Assembly (NCBI RefSeq): GCF_037042795.1
Contig: NC_089648.1
Location: 59,004,201-59,068,200 of the forward strand
From: Molothrus aeneus
Taxonomy: Eukaryota; Chordata; Aves; Passeriformes; Icteridae
Direction: 5' to 3'
DNA: 64,000 nt
Part shown: positions 49,406 to 61,700 of the stretch, piece after piece
How positions within the stretch are numbered: the stretch's first letter is position 1
How the letters are laid out: the number at the start of each line of letters is the position of its first letter
Position numbers and translations under genes: made by a program
Notes under the pieces: generated by a model
Told to the model about the DNA's origin: nothing
Seen by the model: only the letters and a program-made list of their open reading frames with translations
The model's database searches: none

Positions 49406-49462
49406 ACAAAAAAAAAACCCAAAAAACCCAAACAAACAAAAAAACAACCAACCAAACAAAAA
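49406..49462. repeat. A-rich tract with AAACCC and CCAA units
   Basis: Ten A, CCC, six A, CCC, then AAACAAAC and CCAACCAAAC. Composition is C/A only, like the tracts at 1489, 11870 and 45431. Confidence 0.85.
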
Positions 49463-49567
49463 GGTGTTATTTGCTCATTCCAATAACAGAAAAAGATGCA
49501 AACCAAGCAGAAGTAAACTCTGGTCATCTAGAAGCGTTTTATTGAAAGGTTGAGGAGAAAAAGTTTG

Positions 49568-49671
49568 AAGTTTGAAGTAAGAAGAACCAAATGATTCAAT
49601 GTGTCTTTCCCACTTTTAGGTAATTCTCTGTGAGAAATTATTGAAAACCATAACAAAAAGGAACAAAAATT
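49568..49671 (+). repeat. Local direct repeat, copy 1
   Basis: It begins AAGTTTGAAGTAAGAAGAAC and runs through TGTCTTTCCCAC and GGTAATTCTCTGTGAGAAA to ACAAAAATT. It is collinear with copy 2 at 50032-50135 without gaps; I count 7 differences in 104 bases, about 93 % identity. Confidence 0.92.
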
Positions 49672-50031
49672 AACTCAATTTAGTTGCATGAAAAATAATT
49701 GAATTTACATTGTATTCATCAGAAAAACAGTATCAATCACTGTAACATCCCCACTACAGACACATACTAGTTTGGTTTGGGGTACACAATTTGAACTCCC
49801 TTCATTTCTCCTTGGTTTCCTCTTCATTTCTAGCAGAAGTGAGGAACACCTTTCTCCATGAGTTCTTTCATTATACTACAGCAACTACACAGTTATCAAC
49901 AAGATAACAGAAGCTGGACCTGAGTCAGTATCCACTGCTAAGAGTAAAAGCCTTTGCATTCCCCTTTATTTCACAAGGTAGGCAGGGCTCACAGAATGCT
50001 TTTTGAGCAAACCTCATGTTTTTCGCATGAC

Positions 50032-50135
50032 AAGTTTGAAGTGAGAAGAACCAAATGATTAAATGTGTCTTTCCCACCTTTAGGTAATTCTCTGTGAGAA
50101 AGTATTGAAAACCATTACAAAAATGTACAAAAATT
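50032..50135 (+). repeat. Local direct repeat, copy 2
   Basis: Same orientation as copy 1, offset by 464 bases. The flanks on both sides are unrelated to those of copy 1. Confidence 0.92.
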
Positions 50136-53100
50136 CATTTTATAATACATCAATAAATCTAAACAAATTCAGTGCAAACTAAGAAGAAATTCCCCAAAGC
50201 CATAGATCTCATCTTTTACAATCCCAGGCAAATCCACCACCCTACCTCAGGGCAAGCTCCTGCAGCACAACTTGGGATCTCTGCTTGATCTGAGTATCAG
50301 GTACGACTGCAAATCAATTCAAGCAGGCTTGAGCAAACTGAACCGCAGCACAGTGGCAGAGGCACAGGCCTTCCCTCAAGAACACAAGACCCAAGCTGCT
50401 AAGGAGTAGCTAAAAAATGGGATCTCTCCAGGCACCCGTGAAGGTTTAAGGACACAAAACATGCTGGTTCAAGCACATTGGTGGAACAAGCTCCCCAGGA
50501 TTAGCCTGGCTAAGCAAACACAAAGCTGTGCTCTGCATTAACTGAAGTCTCTAAGTAATCTTAAATTATCATTCTATTTAGAGGACACTTCACTCAACCC
50601 TCCTGTGGTTTATTACAGAAAACATGATCCAATGATTTCTGCAGAAGGTATGACAGAAGTTGGGAAAAGACTTGGAAGGCTGTGGAGAAATGCTACCTCT
50701 CAGCAGCTGCTGTACCACAGAGCAAGGAGCATTGGACAGCACAGCTGCTCCATCAGATGCTGCCATCTCCCATAGTGCCACTCCCATTACAGACACGAAA
50801 ATTACTTGGGGGCTGGGAAGCTGAAAGAGTCTAGCCTACTTAGGCAGGGAGCAAACCATGAAAGGTAATGAAAAATTGGTAACAGAAATGTTCAGGGCAT
50901 ACTTGTCTCAAGAAAACATACAAATTCTGACTTAATTGCACATAAGAAACTTTCCTCAGGTAACAAGCAGCAATAATGATACATTCTGGAGATGTCTAAA
51001 GACATTCATTATTGCTTTCCTTTTGAAATTAACTCAACGTCAAAGGCACAATCTGTGTATGTTTCACATTCTGCAGCCTTCAGAAGTGTTCTTGGTGGGA
51101 ATGAAAAGGTCATAGGGCAACACAGATAGAAATTAATTTACAAAAAGGAATCACTTTTAACAAAGTATCTGTTTCCAGCTTTGTTGACTTTGAACAGATG
51201 AAAGATAAGCCCATATCCCTCTAGTAATGATAGCAAGAAACAAGATACAGACCAGTAAAATTGTTACAGCACCGCGGTACTAAAAAAGAAAGAACTCATT
51301 GCAATAGCTACATCTAAATCTCAGAACAAAGAAAACTAAAGAATGTCTTATCTACACCTTTAATTTTTTTGTTTTTAATGCTCTGATGTAGTTCTTTGAA
51401 CTAGTATAACTCCTTCTATAATGATTTCATCTGGTATCATTTCTGCTACGGCACTGCCAGAAAAGTAGTAAAAATACTAGACGAATAAGGGGCCTGTCAG
51501 TGAATGCCACCTAATGTGAAGGAAAGGACATAATAGTAAGTACTTGGAGCAGTCGTCTTCCAAAAGCATCTCCAGAATCTGCCTTTAGGGATGTAACTAC
51601 CTCAGTTCTCACAGCCGTAGGAGAAGTGTGCTGCATATTAATATTTCAACATTAACTTTGTTTCAGACATATGTAATAAAGCCACTAAAATAAACAAGCA
51701 CATTTAATAAGATTAAGATACATCCTTTAGAAAAACCTTCATTTTTACCAACAGGTTCAATGATAAATGTGCACTTCACAGAGGAGATACTTACTGAGAA
51801 TAACAGCACTAAAAATTAGATAGTTTCCTCTGGTGAGAGACTGTCTAAAGATATAAAGCAAAGAAGCAGGACAGAATATGCCAATTAGACTTACAAGTAG
51901 TTTTTGAAGTAATTATAGGGTTATGTAGTGAATACATCAGAAAGTAGTAACAGGAGTCTTCCTTCCAGTCAGTGCTTTAAAAAACTGACCCCTACCCGAA
52001 TTTTTAACATCTGAGATGCTAACTGTGAAATGCCTGTATGATTTCTAACCAGTGGGGTCAACTCAATACTGGTCACTGGGCAGCAGAAAGAGTTCAGCAG
52101 TAAAGCCACCAGTCATCATTGCAAGACTTGTATAACATGTCTGCACTAATTTGTCATTTCTTCTTATGCATCTCTGTGTATTTCTATTTGCACTTTTGAG
52201 GATTTCTGTAGCTGCCACGACAAGACAGCCTAGCAGATTTTCCCCATACTGATCCTCTCCCCAGCTGATAACTCCTATGAGGAGACCCAAAACTGGGAAC
52301 ACAGACCCAGAGGAGATCACAGCAAGTGACACCAAGAGTGAGTTTCAAAGGAAAAAGAGATCCCAAGAGAGACAATATCCTTCTACAGGCAAGCCATGGT
52401 CCCTCTTCCTCACTGGACTGGGTGACACCAGCATCGATGGATGTTCAGAAACAAAGGCAACAGGTTAGCATTTTTGTCCTCATATTGTATACATTTACTT
52501 TGGACATCTCCAAGGCTGCCTGGTGTAGAACTCATGAGCTATAAGGGCACATTTTCCCATATCCAGTAAATAAGGAAAACAAAGTGGATCTGAAGGGAAC
52601 AACTCTGTGTACCAGAGCTGCAAATACACCAACTTCTAGACACCAGGGACAAGTGGATACTCAGCTTAGTTTTATTTAACATGTAAGAATGTGAATATTA
52701 CCAGCACTGACTTGTTACACTCCCAAAGCCACATGAAGCAGAACTACTCCATGCAATGTAAGTTCCCTATATTTGACAACAGTAGTGAGTTCGAGCTTCA
52801 TGACAGCAAAAGCAAAGCCAATTGACTGTAAACCCACTGGGGTGAGCCTTGCTTCTCTCTTCACAGTCCTCTCTTTGAGCTGGGCACATCTCACACTTGG
52901 CCTCTTTCTCACCCTTGATATTTTTTCACCAGACTCTTCACTTACAGAAAAACAACCACAACAGGAACAGTGCAGGAAATGGTAAAATTCTTTGATGCTA
53001 CCCACCACATTTTAATATGTGTTTTTTCTTGTACTGTTTAAAGGTTTAATTATTGTAATATTTCACTAAAAGAAGTATTTTCAGATACCCATTTTCCTCA

Positions 53101-55753
53101 AAAATCTTATTTTTCATTGTTTGGAAACTGCTAGTTCTGCCATGTTTCTATTCTCTGTGTTGAAAAGTTGTTTGAGCAAATGTCACTATTTTGCCTGTTG
53201 CTCTTGAAGTTTATTACAAGCAAGGTATTTTAAAGATGAGATATAGCTTTTATATGTATTCACAAAGGGACACAGCTTAAAATTCTTGGCCACTCAAAGG
53301 TTGCAACAGGAAAAGGACCAGAGTTCCTATTGATGATGTCCCCTTAGCATTATTTACTCTTTTTTATCTGTTGCTACTCTTCTGACTACTAGATGCTCCA
53401 CGGCTACTCTGTATGTTCACTCCTGTTTCCCAATATTTTGGCTTTAAACCTTTTTCCTACAGGAAGAATATGACCACAAAAGCATTGAAAAATACTGTGA
53501 AGCCTGGGTCTGCACCAGGGCTTAAAGGAGGTTCATGCCGTCCTCATCCAAGTCTGGTCTCTGTCAGCAAGGTAACACAGTTATTGCTGTACCATTGCTG
53601 GAGACTGGGTAACAATTACACACAGCCTTCATCTACTGCCTCATTTTCAAATATCCACAAGACACTACAATAATAGTTACCCAATACCAAAGCTATTGTG
53701 TCATCTAATGAAACTTACCACTGACAGCCTTTCCTTGTTTATAAACAGCCTGTACCTCACACTAGAAAAGTATTTCCTCTGCAAAGCTTTCATGGTTCCC
53801 TTATTTCTGCTATTGTCCATGCAGGCCTGAGTGGAGATTCAACCTACTCAGATAGTAAGAGTTGTACACAACAACTTGGAAATCCTGTGTCTTAAATCCT
53901 CTTAAGTGCTTGAACCAGGCACAGAAAGTTACAAACAACTTCTCTGTTTATTTGTTCCTTCTTCCTTCCCCTATGAAGACACTGCCTGCACTGAATCTTC
54001 ACACCTCCTATCACCTGACCTGTTTCAAATTGTTATTTCCTACCCAAAGTTAATTCAATATACATCTGAGCATCCCTTTTGTCTGACTCATGCCCACCTC
54101 TTCCTCATCTGTCAGTTATTATCAGCTCCCATAAGCTCTACTGTTCATAAATGATTAGCTCACCTTTTCTAGCTCCTAAATACATGCAGCAGGTTACTGC
54201 ATTTATAGACTTTCCCTTCTCCCCCATTCATAAAGAGCTGCTGGCATCTCCCATTGTGATGAGCAGTCCTACTACTGGAGCACTAACAAGCTATGACTAC
54301 ACACATGCTACTGCTTTCTTCAGTAAGGCTCATGCCAGCTCATCACTGATTCCTCACACCCATCACTCACAATCCATCATCCTCCCTACCAGCAGTATCA
54401 AAAAACAGATGAGACTAAATTCAACAGCCCACTAAAACTCAACCATCTCTCTTCACAGAACAGGTGATGCCAAAAAAACCCTCAACAAGTTAGAGGAAAA
54501 GAAGTCATCACAAGTGCTTGAAACTTTTAAAGTAATACTCTAAAAAACCTCAGTAAACTGAAGGGAAAACACACACCACAAACTAAACCACAGTACATTA
54601 CCAACCAGAGTTCATTGTCCAACTGACAAGAAGGACCATCCAAGAGGATTGCTTCAGCCACCTTCACTAGAGCACCAGTTCAGGAGACCAACTGGACCAC
54701 AGCCAAAGCTGCTGAAGTCTCACCGGGAAATAACGCCTACCCGGCACCACCCGGATAAAAGCGGAAAACTCTGCTGCCTTCAGCCACTACTTTCAGGGAG
54801 TTTCTCTCGTACAGATGTTCATCATACAGACTTCTGGGAACGTGGTAACTTTCTTGGTAAAAAGCATTGGTTCCTGAACAGCTTTAAGATTTGCACTAAG
54901 AAAACTGTGTTACAATCCTGAGCACAGACTATTTCCTAAAATGATATAGGCTGAACTTTTTATATCATGAGCTTTATGCTCACCACCTGATTTTTAGCAC
55001 CCACGACCGAGCATCCATTCATGAGTAGAAACAGCAAAAATGATCGGTTCAGTGCCACTCAACTATACGGAAGAAATAAAGAAAATAGAACAAAACTGAA
55101 AACGTAACTCCCGCTGCCTTTCGCCGTAAAGCTTTTACACCGCGCTGCTGAAGCACAGGTAATTAAATGACACAGAAGAGGCCGTGACCCTCACGCCCCG
55201 GGGGGAGGCTGCCGCATCTCCAGGGGCCTCCTAACGCGCGCACCGCTCCTCGAGCCTGAAAACCGCGGGGCTCCCGCCGCGCTCCCGAGCGGGACAAGCG
55301 GCACGGCCGCAGGGCGCGCCCCCCGCCGCTCCCGCGCAGGCCGAGCCCCCGGCGGGGCCCGCCCGGAGCCGCTGCCCGCCCGCTGTCCCTGCGCCCGGCG
55401 CGGCGGAGCGCGGCGGCGGCCGGAACGCTGCGGCGAGGCCCGGCGGGCGCGGCCGCCGCTCCCCGCGCCGGCAGCCCGCGGCCTACCAGCAGAGGTCCCT
55501 CCTTGGCCAGTTTTGCGGCGTGTTTTTGCTGCACTTGAAACTTTCTGGAGAAAACCCGGGCTCAGGTCCGCGTCTTCCCCAGGCTCGGGCAGAACCGCCG
55601 AGACAAAAGCGCCCGCCCGGCTCCTGGGGAGGAGCGCTCGGGGAAAGCGGTTTTCGAGTCTCTCCCTTTCCCTCCCGAATTTGCCTTTTTATCCTTCGCC
55701 CCCGCCGCGGGCAATTAAACAGAGCGGGGGAAGAGTGCCCCCCTGCCCCGGCG

Positions 55754-55798
55754 AGGGGGCGGCGGTGGGGGCGAGCGCGGTGCGGGCGGGGGTGGGAG
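55754..55798 (+). other. G-quadruplex-capable run in the CpG island
   Basis: At least four G runs of three or more in 45 bases (GAGGGGGC, GGTGGGGGC, GCGGGC, GGGGGTGGGAG) on the strand opposite to L3MBTL3 transcription. Confidence 0.6.
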
Positions 55799-57527
55799 AG
55801 GAACTGGGTGTTAAGTGTTCCTGAGGAAGTTGCACAACGAGAGAGGGACTCTGCTTGTTTACCGGGTCCCTCACTTTTTTTTTTTTTCTTCCCACCCCCC
55901 CTTTCGCCTCCACCCCCCGGGACCGGGATCCGGGAAAAGGAGGTTGCCTCCGAGTGGAAAGGAAAAAAAATTTTAAAAAATGTTACCTTCTCCTCCCTCC
56001 TCCCCTCCCCCAGCGCGGAGGAGAAGGAGGAGGAGGAGGGAGGCGAGCTCTCTTTTTTTCTAGGGGGCTGCGGGGGCTCGCTCCTCGGCCGCTCGCAGCC
56101 GATCTCCGGGCATCCCTGGGCAGAGAAGTCACCCCTTCCCGCGGGAGGGGCCGGCACACGCCACCTCCCCGGAGGGCTCGCCCCCGCCCGGCCCCGCAGC
56201 CGCCAGCGCCCGGCCCCGCGCTCCAACTTTTTCTCTCACGCTCTCGCGTGCGCCCGCTCCGACGGGGAGGGGGGAAAACCATGGGGGTGGGGAGCGTGCG
56301 CCGCCGCTGCGGCCCCGACGCGGCGCCCTCCGCCCCGGGCGCTGTAGCCCCGGCCGCTTCTCCGAAGCCCCGGCCGGGGGCGGGCGGCCGCTCCGCGGGA
56401 GCGCCTTCCCGTCGGCCGCCGCTCCCTCCCCCCCCCACCACCGAAAAAAAAAAAAAAATCGCTTTCCGCCCCCCACCCCCCCCACCGAAAAAACACCGCC
56501 CCACACGCACTAGCGAGAACAAGTGTGCCTATATCCTGTTGTTATATGCACCGGCTGCGGAGACGGGGAGGGAGAGACGGGCGTGTGCGCGGGGGGCCGC
56601 TCCCCCACCCCGGCCGCACTTCAGCCGAGAGCGCGCAACTTAACAGAAAAGCCGCGTCCTATTCCCTGCCCCTGCCTGCCCCCCGCCCCCCCCCCGCTCT
56701 CTGCCCCCGTCGTCGGCAAAATACGCACTCACGTGTATGTGCGCTCACACACACCGCCGGCACCCCGGGGCCAGCCCCCGGCAGCCCCCCGAGGCCGGCC
56801 CGCGGAGCCGGCGGCGGTGACAGGCGCCGGCCCCCGCCGCCGCACGCAGCCCGAAGCGGGCAGGGGCCGTTCCCCCGCCGCCTCACATGTCTGCCGCAGC
56901 GAGCGCGGCGCACGCACCGCACAGAGGCAGGAACTGAGCACTCGAGCAAAAGACTTTTTTTTTTCGTCTCTTAAAAAAAAAAAAATTGCTACAAGCTTGC
57001 CTTTTTTTTTTTTTTGTATGTGTATGTGTGTGCAAACTTTCCCCAAAATGGCGGAAATTGGGAGATGATTATATTTTAAATATCTCTCGCACACAATCAC
57101 ACAAAGTGCAGGAGCGACGGAAAATACAAACTCTCTGCTGCGCGCTGGTAGAGGCCTTCGCACACGGGGACCCACGGCACATTCAACCGGTATATCCCGG
57201 CAGCCGCCACCTCTCGCCGCTTCCGACCGAAAAACCCTTTTTCGCACCCCTCTCCGCTGCGCATTGCCCCCTCGCAGCCCGCACTTCTCCCCGTCCTTCA
57301 GCCTGTGCGAACAAAGAGCCGGGGCTGCGGAGGGGGGGCTCGGGTGGCAGCGAGCCCCCTCCCTCCCTCCGCTCCGCTCCGCTCCCTCCCCGCCCGGCGC
57401 TCACACGCACACCCGTGCCCCCCCACCTTCTCCCCCCGCCGCCCGGCCGCGGCACCCGCATCACATTGTTCCCAACAGCACGGCGGTGCCCCGTAAGTGT
57501 CATTAAATGGAGCCAACTGACAAGCTC

Positions 57528-57532
57528 ATTGG
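57528..57532 (-). promoter_or_regulatory. CCAAT box (NF-Y type)
   Basis: On the gene strand it reads CCCACCAATGAG, fitting the NF-Y consensus. CCAAT boxes usually sit 60-100 bases upstream of a start site, which would point to about 57.43-57.47 kb. That position is inference. Confidence 0.5.
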
Positions 57533-57644
57533 TGGGGCAAGTCTGCAAAATGTCTCTCCCCTTCCCTTCCCCCTCCCTTCGGAACCCACTACCCCCCCCC
57601 AAAAAAAAGGCCCCCCCAAACACATTTCCACAGCTCCCTCCCCC

Positions 57645-57727
57645 GTGTATATATATATGTGCATACACATACGTGCGTGCGTGCCTGTGTATGTATATAA
57701 ATATACAGCGCATATATATATACATGT
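57645..57727. repeat. TA/TG-rich microsatellite inside the CpG island
   Basis: Interrupted (TA)n and (TG/CG)n units with alternating purine-pyrimidine throughout: GTGTATATATATATG, GTGCGTGCGTGCCTGTG, GCATATATATATACATG. Confidence 0.85.
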
Positions 57728-58223
57728 ACTCCCTTCATGTGTTTGGGAAGAGAAAAAGAAATACCAGGCACCTCTCTCTTTCTTTTGTTCCTCTTTCACA
57801 CTCGTACACTTATGATTTAGTGAGATCCCCGGTGCCCCAGCCGCTCCCCAGCCACTTGCGAGTCACTTGCCCACTTTACCCGGCATTAACTTCCATCCTT
57901 TCTGCTCGAGGTGGTCGGGGAGAAGCCCCCCTCCCCTTCCCCAGATACGTTTCGTAAGGGAGGGAGAGGAGGTGCGTCTCTCCCTTTATCTCTCGCGCTC
58001 TCTCTAACTTTCATCCTCACCTAGGGGGAAAATTAAAACCCGTCACCAGCCTTTGCCATCGCGGCTCCCTAAACGGCTTGCGGATCAGATCGGAACCCGC
58101 CGCTCCTTACCCCCCCAAATTCTCTCTTTCTCCGTCTCTCGAGTAGTCCTGACAAATATGGTCCAGGGCTGCGGGCACAGTGAGCATGCGCCCGCGGAGC
58201 CAGGGCTGGGGAAAGGGGAAACT

Positions 58224-58245
58224 GCCGCCGCCGCCGCCGCCGCGG
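58224..58245. repeat. (GCC)n trinucleotide run
   Basis: Six to seven GCC units, equal to GGC on the gene strand, in the upstream part of the CpG island. It is probably untranslated. Confidence 0.85.
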
Positions 58246-58720
58246 CTCCTCTTCCTCCCTCGCCTGCGCTGCCGCTGCGCCCCGGCCGCCCGCAGCCGGC
58301 ACCCGGCAGCCGCCACCGCCGGCGGGCATCGCCCTCACCGAAAACGCGGCTGCCGACAAGGGCTCCGGCGGAGGTGCATCCTCCCCCTGATTTACTGCCG
58401 ACGCTGGAGGAATAATAAGGAGACTTGTGCAGCAGTCGCGCGCTATTTTGGGCGCTTTCAAAAATAACGCCTCGCACTTTTCGGGGAGGGGGAGGTCCGG
58501 TCCTCGAGGGTCCCGCCAGGTGCTGCCGAGGTCGGATGGTGGGCGCCGGGGAACCCGGGAAAGCCTGTCTGTGGCTCTTGGCCCCATCCTCTGCGCAGAA
58601 CAGACCTGGAGCAGAGGCAGAACAGCTGGGCACCAGTAAGGAAAGTGCGGGTCCTGCGGGAGAGGGGCTGCCCTCCGCCGCGGCCGGCGAGGGGATCCCC
58701 GAGCAGACGGTCTGAGGCAG

Positions 58721-61700
58721 GCATCGCTGAGCCAGGCTCCTCCTGCGCTCCCGAAATACGGGTGCGTTCGGTATGCACACATTCCTTGTGATGGGCCTCG
58801 TCTGGTTTACAACCTGGCCAGCTCACAAAATAAAACTAGTCTCAGATGTGCCACCTGCTTGAATACTCTCCATCAGTGCCCTGTATTCCTAAAGACAAAT
58901 ATCGCCTTCATTCATTTTCTGATCCTGGTTCAGAAAACAGTGAAAACTGAAGGCCCTTGTTATTTCACGGGAATGCCTAGGATGGACTTCACCTGCAAAG
59001 AGATCTGTTAGCAAAAGAACATTACACAGCATAGACCTGTATGAGGCCTAAGTGTACTGGGAAAGAGGGAGGATGGAGGATTGTGATCAGATGTAAATAT
59101 GATATTTTCAAAACTGTGTATACATACATATATGCAGTTTGAGGCAAAGTATAAAAGAACACAGAACACAATCTTAATTACACTAATCGTCATTTTTTTT
59201 TCAGACCACACAGCATCTCCCTAAAGTCATTCTGTCCTAAAGGCAAAAACTGACAAAGTAAATTCTGAATTTTTGATAGTTTGGCATATAATTATATATG
59301 TCTTAAAATAACTCTAAAAACTCAATACATCTTTTGTTAATCCCAGTAATGATCAATGACCAAGTTTTGTCTTGCTTTTATACATGTTCCCTTCTACAAT
59401 TACACTTCCAACTTTGGCCCAAATTACTAGAACAGAAATAATGATAAGTTCTAATAGGCAGCCAGTAATAAGTATCAGTTGAATATCAATAAAAGTAAAT
59501 ACAAATGACAAGACTAAGTACAACCTTTTAGGTATTATGGATGCATACTGTATTACCCTCTGATCCCCATGATGAGGACAGCATTGCACTGGACATGAGA
59601 TAGAGATGCTCCATCTCTGACAAGACTTGCTAGCCTCAGCTCCTGTTCAGTAGAGTATTTACTTCAGAACGTGTCTTAGAATATTTAAGAACTAAGCTTG
59701 ACAACTATGCCCATGTTCAAACAGTTCAGACAATCAGGCTTTTACCATACTATCTTGACAGTTTCTGTCTATTTAAATGATTTTTTTTCACAGCAGTAAA
59801 AAGGAGCTCATAATTAAGTATTTGCAGAATTGGTGCCTAAGCAAAATATATTATAGTTGTTTTATTATGAGCAATGATGAGACTTCTCACACCCCTTCAG
59901 CTCAAATGGCATTGCATATAGGCTGTAGTTTTCATCAATAAACATATGTTCATTAGAAACTAATTACAGAAAACAGTATTAACCTAATCGTAATAATTAG
60001 TGATAACACACATTTTAACTCTTCTAAAACACAGATGCAAAAAATAGTAAAGGATGAGAAAATTCCTACTTTCCACCAGTGAACTCTTACTTGAAGAAAT
60101 TTGTGTGTTAGAAACAAAGAATAAACTATAACTGAAGTCATTCAGAGCTTTTTTGAAAATTATTTCCCAATGTTCCCAATGTTGAATGTTGTTGAACTGT
60201 TTTAAGTCAGACACTTGCCAAAGAACTAGATTATTCTATTGTAGCATTAAATTAGCTGGGCTCTGCAGAAGATACTCAAAGAATGGTGCAATTTGGTGTT
60301 CTTTCAAACTCTTTAGGATGCTTGACCTGTACTGATTATTCTTCAGATGATATTGATGTTTTGGGGGATGGTATTACATACCCTGTTAAGAAAATACATT
60401 TCTAAAATTACGACTTAACTAATTATGTGCCATTATTTTATTTATGCTTGAAAGACTTTGTCCCTTTCCTCAGAAAATCTTAAAGGGAAACATAGTCATA
60501 GGTGTGACTGTAAGAGTGTAGCCCCTTACAGAAAATGATAACACAGGTGGAAAAGCTCCTTGAAGGATGTATATTGGAAGTAGTAACTGAAACTAAGGAT
60601 TTGAAACAGCACATAGCTGCCTAATTGGATCAAATGGATAACTATTTGATTAAAATAAAAGGACATATGAAATTAATAAAGGTACCTTCTGTTCTCTGTC
60701 TCTTCTTCAATCCTTGCCCTAACCATAGTGTGTCAGCTCGTGATGTATAATAAACCCATTATTTTGTCAATAAAAATTTATTGAGTAAAAATAGATTAAA
60801 CATCATTCACATATGCTCTTTAAACATTAGTTCTGTTGCCATTTTATTTAATACTAGAATTCCATCTGTATTCCAAAGGCAGAGAATTTCGAACACTTGT
60901 TTTCTATATGTAAGTATGGCATTTAATATGATTTTGGCAGTATGCTTAATGACAGATTTTGGAGTAGCTAAATTTGGTCTCTCTCTGAGTATTCTTGTAA
61001 CTCGTTGAATAGGTGTTTGTGCTGTAGCCAAATACTGATTATTTTTCTAAGAGCATGTGCACGAACATCCATATACATGGCTTCCAAAATCCAAATCTTG
61101 AGTACCATTTAAGGGCATGAGAGTAAAGTAATGTACATTTTCCATTCAGTTTGCATATTGGGTTTGTGTGATCTAATGGCTCCTCAGCAAGTATCTACAT
61201 AAACCAAGAAAAAGAGAATCATTATTTATATTTTTCCAAATGATTTGACATTTCCAAGATCTTGATTTCTATGATACAGCTTAACATGCCTTAAAGATAG
61301 CCTTGTTAATCAAAAATAGCCTGCATGGGACTTTTTATCACACTTCTAATAACCTGTGCAGCTCATTGTGTGACCTTTCTCACCAGTGACAGTCCTCAGT
61401 CTGTCATGTGATTCTTCCCCAACGTGGAGGACAGAAAAGAGGGTTTGAGGGCAATCACCAGGGAAAAAAAATTGTATATATTATGTACAGCTCTAAGCCA
61501 GGAAAATGGATGTCTGAAAGCTTTAAGAAGTTGGGAAGGAAGAGAGAAGGTGTATGTGGTTATTTACCAGTTGAAGCAAGCATATCGTGGTCCATGGTGA
61601 TTCCAGCAGTACTGTCTCCCTGTCCAGAGAACTTGATGTCCACGCTGATGTTAAGAAATAATGACTGACTTATTATCAATACAATCAACTGATTTTGCCA

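Larger units (their letters stand above)
48147..55170 (-). other. L3MBTL3: First intron region of L3MBTL3
   Basis: About 7 kb between the ATG exon and the CpG island. Additional non-coding 5' exons may lie here, but I cannot place them from sequence alone. It contains a perfect 10-bp hairpin (48581), an A-rich tract (49406) and a 104-bp direct duplication (49568 and 50032). Open frames at 52.7-54.4 kb are short and unrecognised. Confidence 0.8.
1..58720 (-). other. L3MBTL3: L3MBTL3 gene, 5' part (promoter to C2HC-finger exon)
   Basis: Fifteen coding exons on the minus strand join in phase into residues 1-555 of an L3MBTL3 orthologue (the human protein is about 780 residues from memory). Domain order is an N-terminal segment, FCS zinc finger (Cys95, 98, 114, 118), basic linker, three MBT repeats (about 208-311, 319-418 and 426-521) and a C2HC finger starting at Cys535. 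This order and the close match to remembered human L3MBTL3 separate it from L3MBTL1 and L3MBTL4. The family is nuclear, binds mono- and dimethyl-lysine on histones and other proteins, and acts in transcriptional repression. The right boundary given is the edge of the CpG island, not a mapped start site. The 3' third of the coding sequence, with the SAM domain, is outside the window. Confidence 0.96.
55170..58720 (-). promoter_or_regulatory. L3MBTL3: CpG island promoter of L3MBTL3
   Basis: About 3.5 kb of sharply GC- and CpG-rich DNA in an otherwise AT-rich window, at the place expected for the 5' end of L3MBTL3. It is broken by A/T homopolymers (55877, 56446, 56956, 57003) and by a TA/TG microsatellite. 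Visible elements are an inverted CCAAT box at 57528-57532 (on the gene strand), AAAATGGCGG (YY1-like) at 57045-57054, several GGGCGG-type boxes, and an NRF1-like GCATGCGC near 58192. No TATA box is placed. Candidate first-exon donors on the minus strand are at 58020/58021 (CTAG then GTGAGG), 58110/58111 (GGGG then GTAAGG), 55986/55987 (GAAG then GTAACA) and 55486/55487 (CTG then GTAGGC). I cannot choose among them. Confidence 0.88.

Noticed and set aside
11870..49462. C/A tracts considered as interstitial telomere repeats
   Set aside because: The units are irregular AAACC/AAACCC/CAAA, not TTAGGG or CCCTAA arrays.
55163..58826. Many long open frames on both strands in the CpG island (up to 323 residues)
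   Set aside because: GC-rich DNA has few stop codons. The frames overlap on both strands and translate to Pro/Arg/Gly/Ala-rich low-complexity protein with no domain; the sequence is promoter or untranslated.
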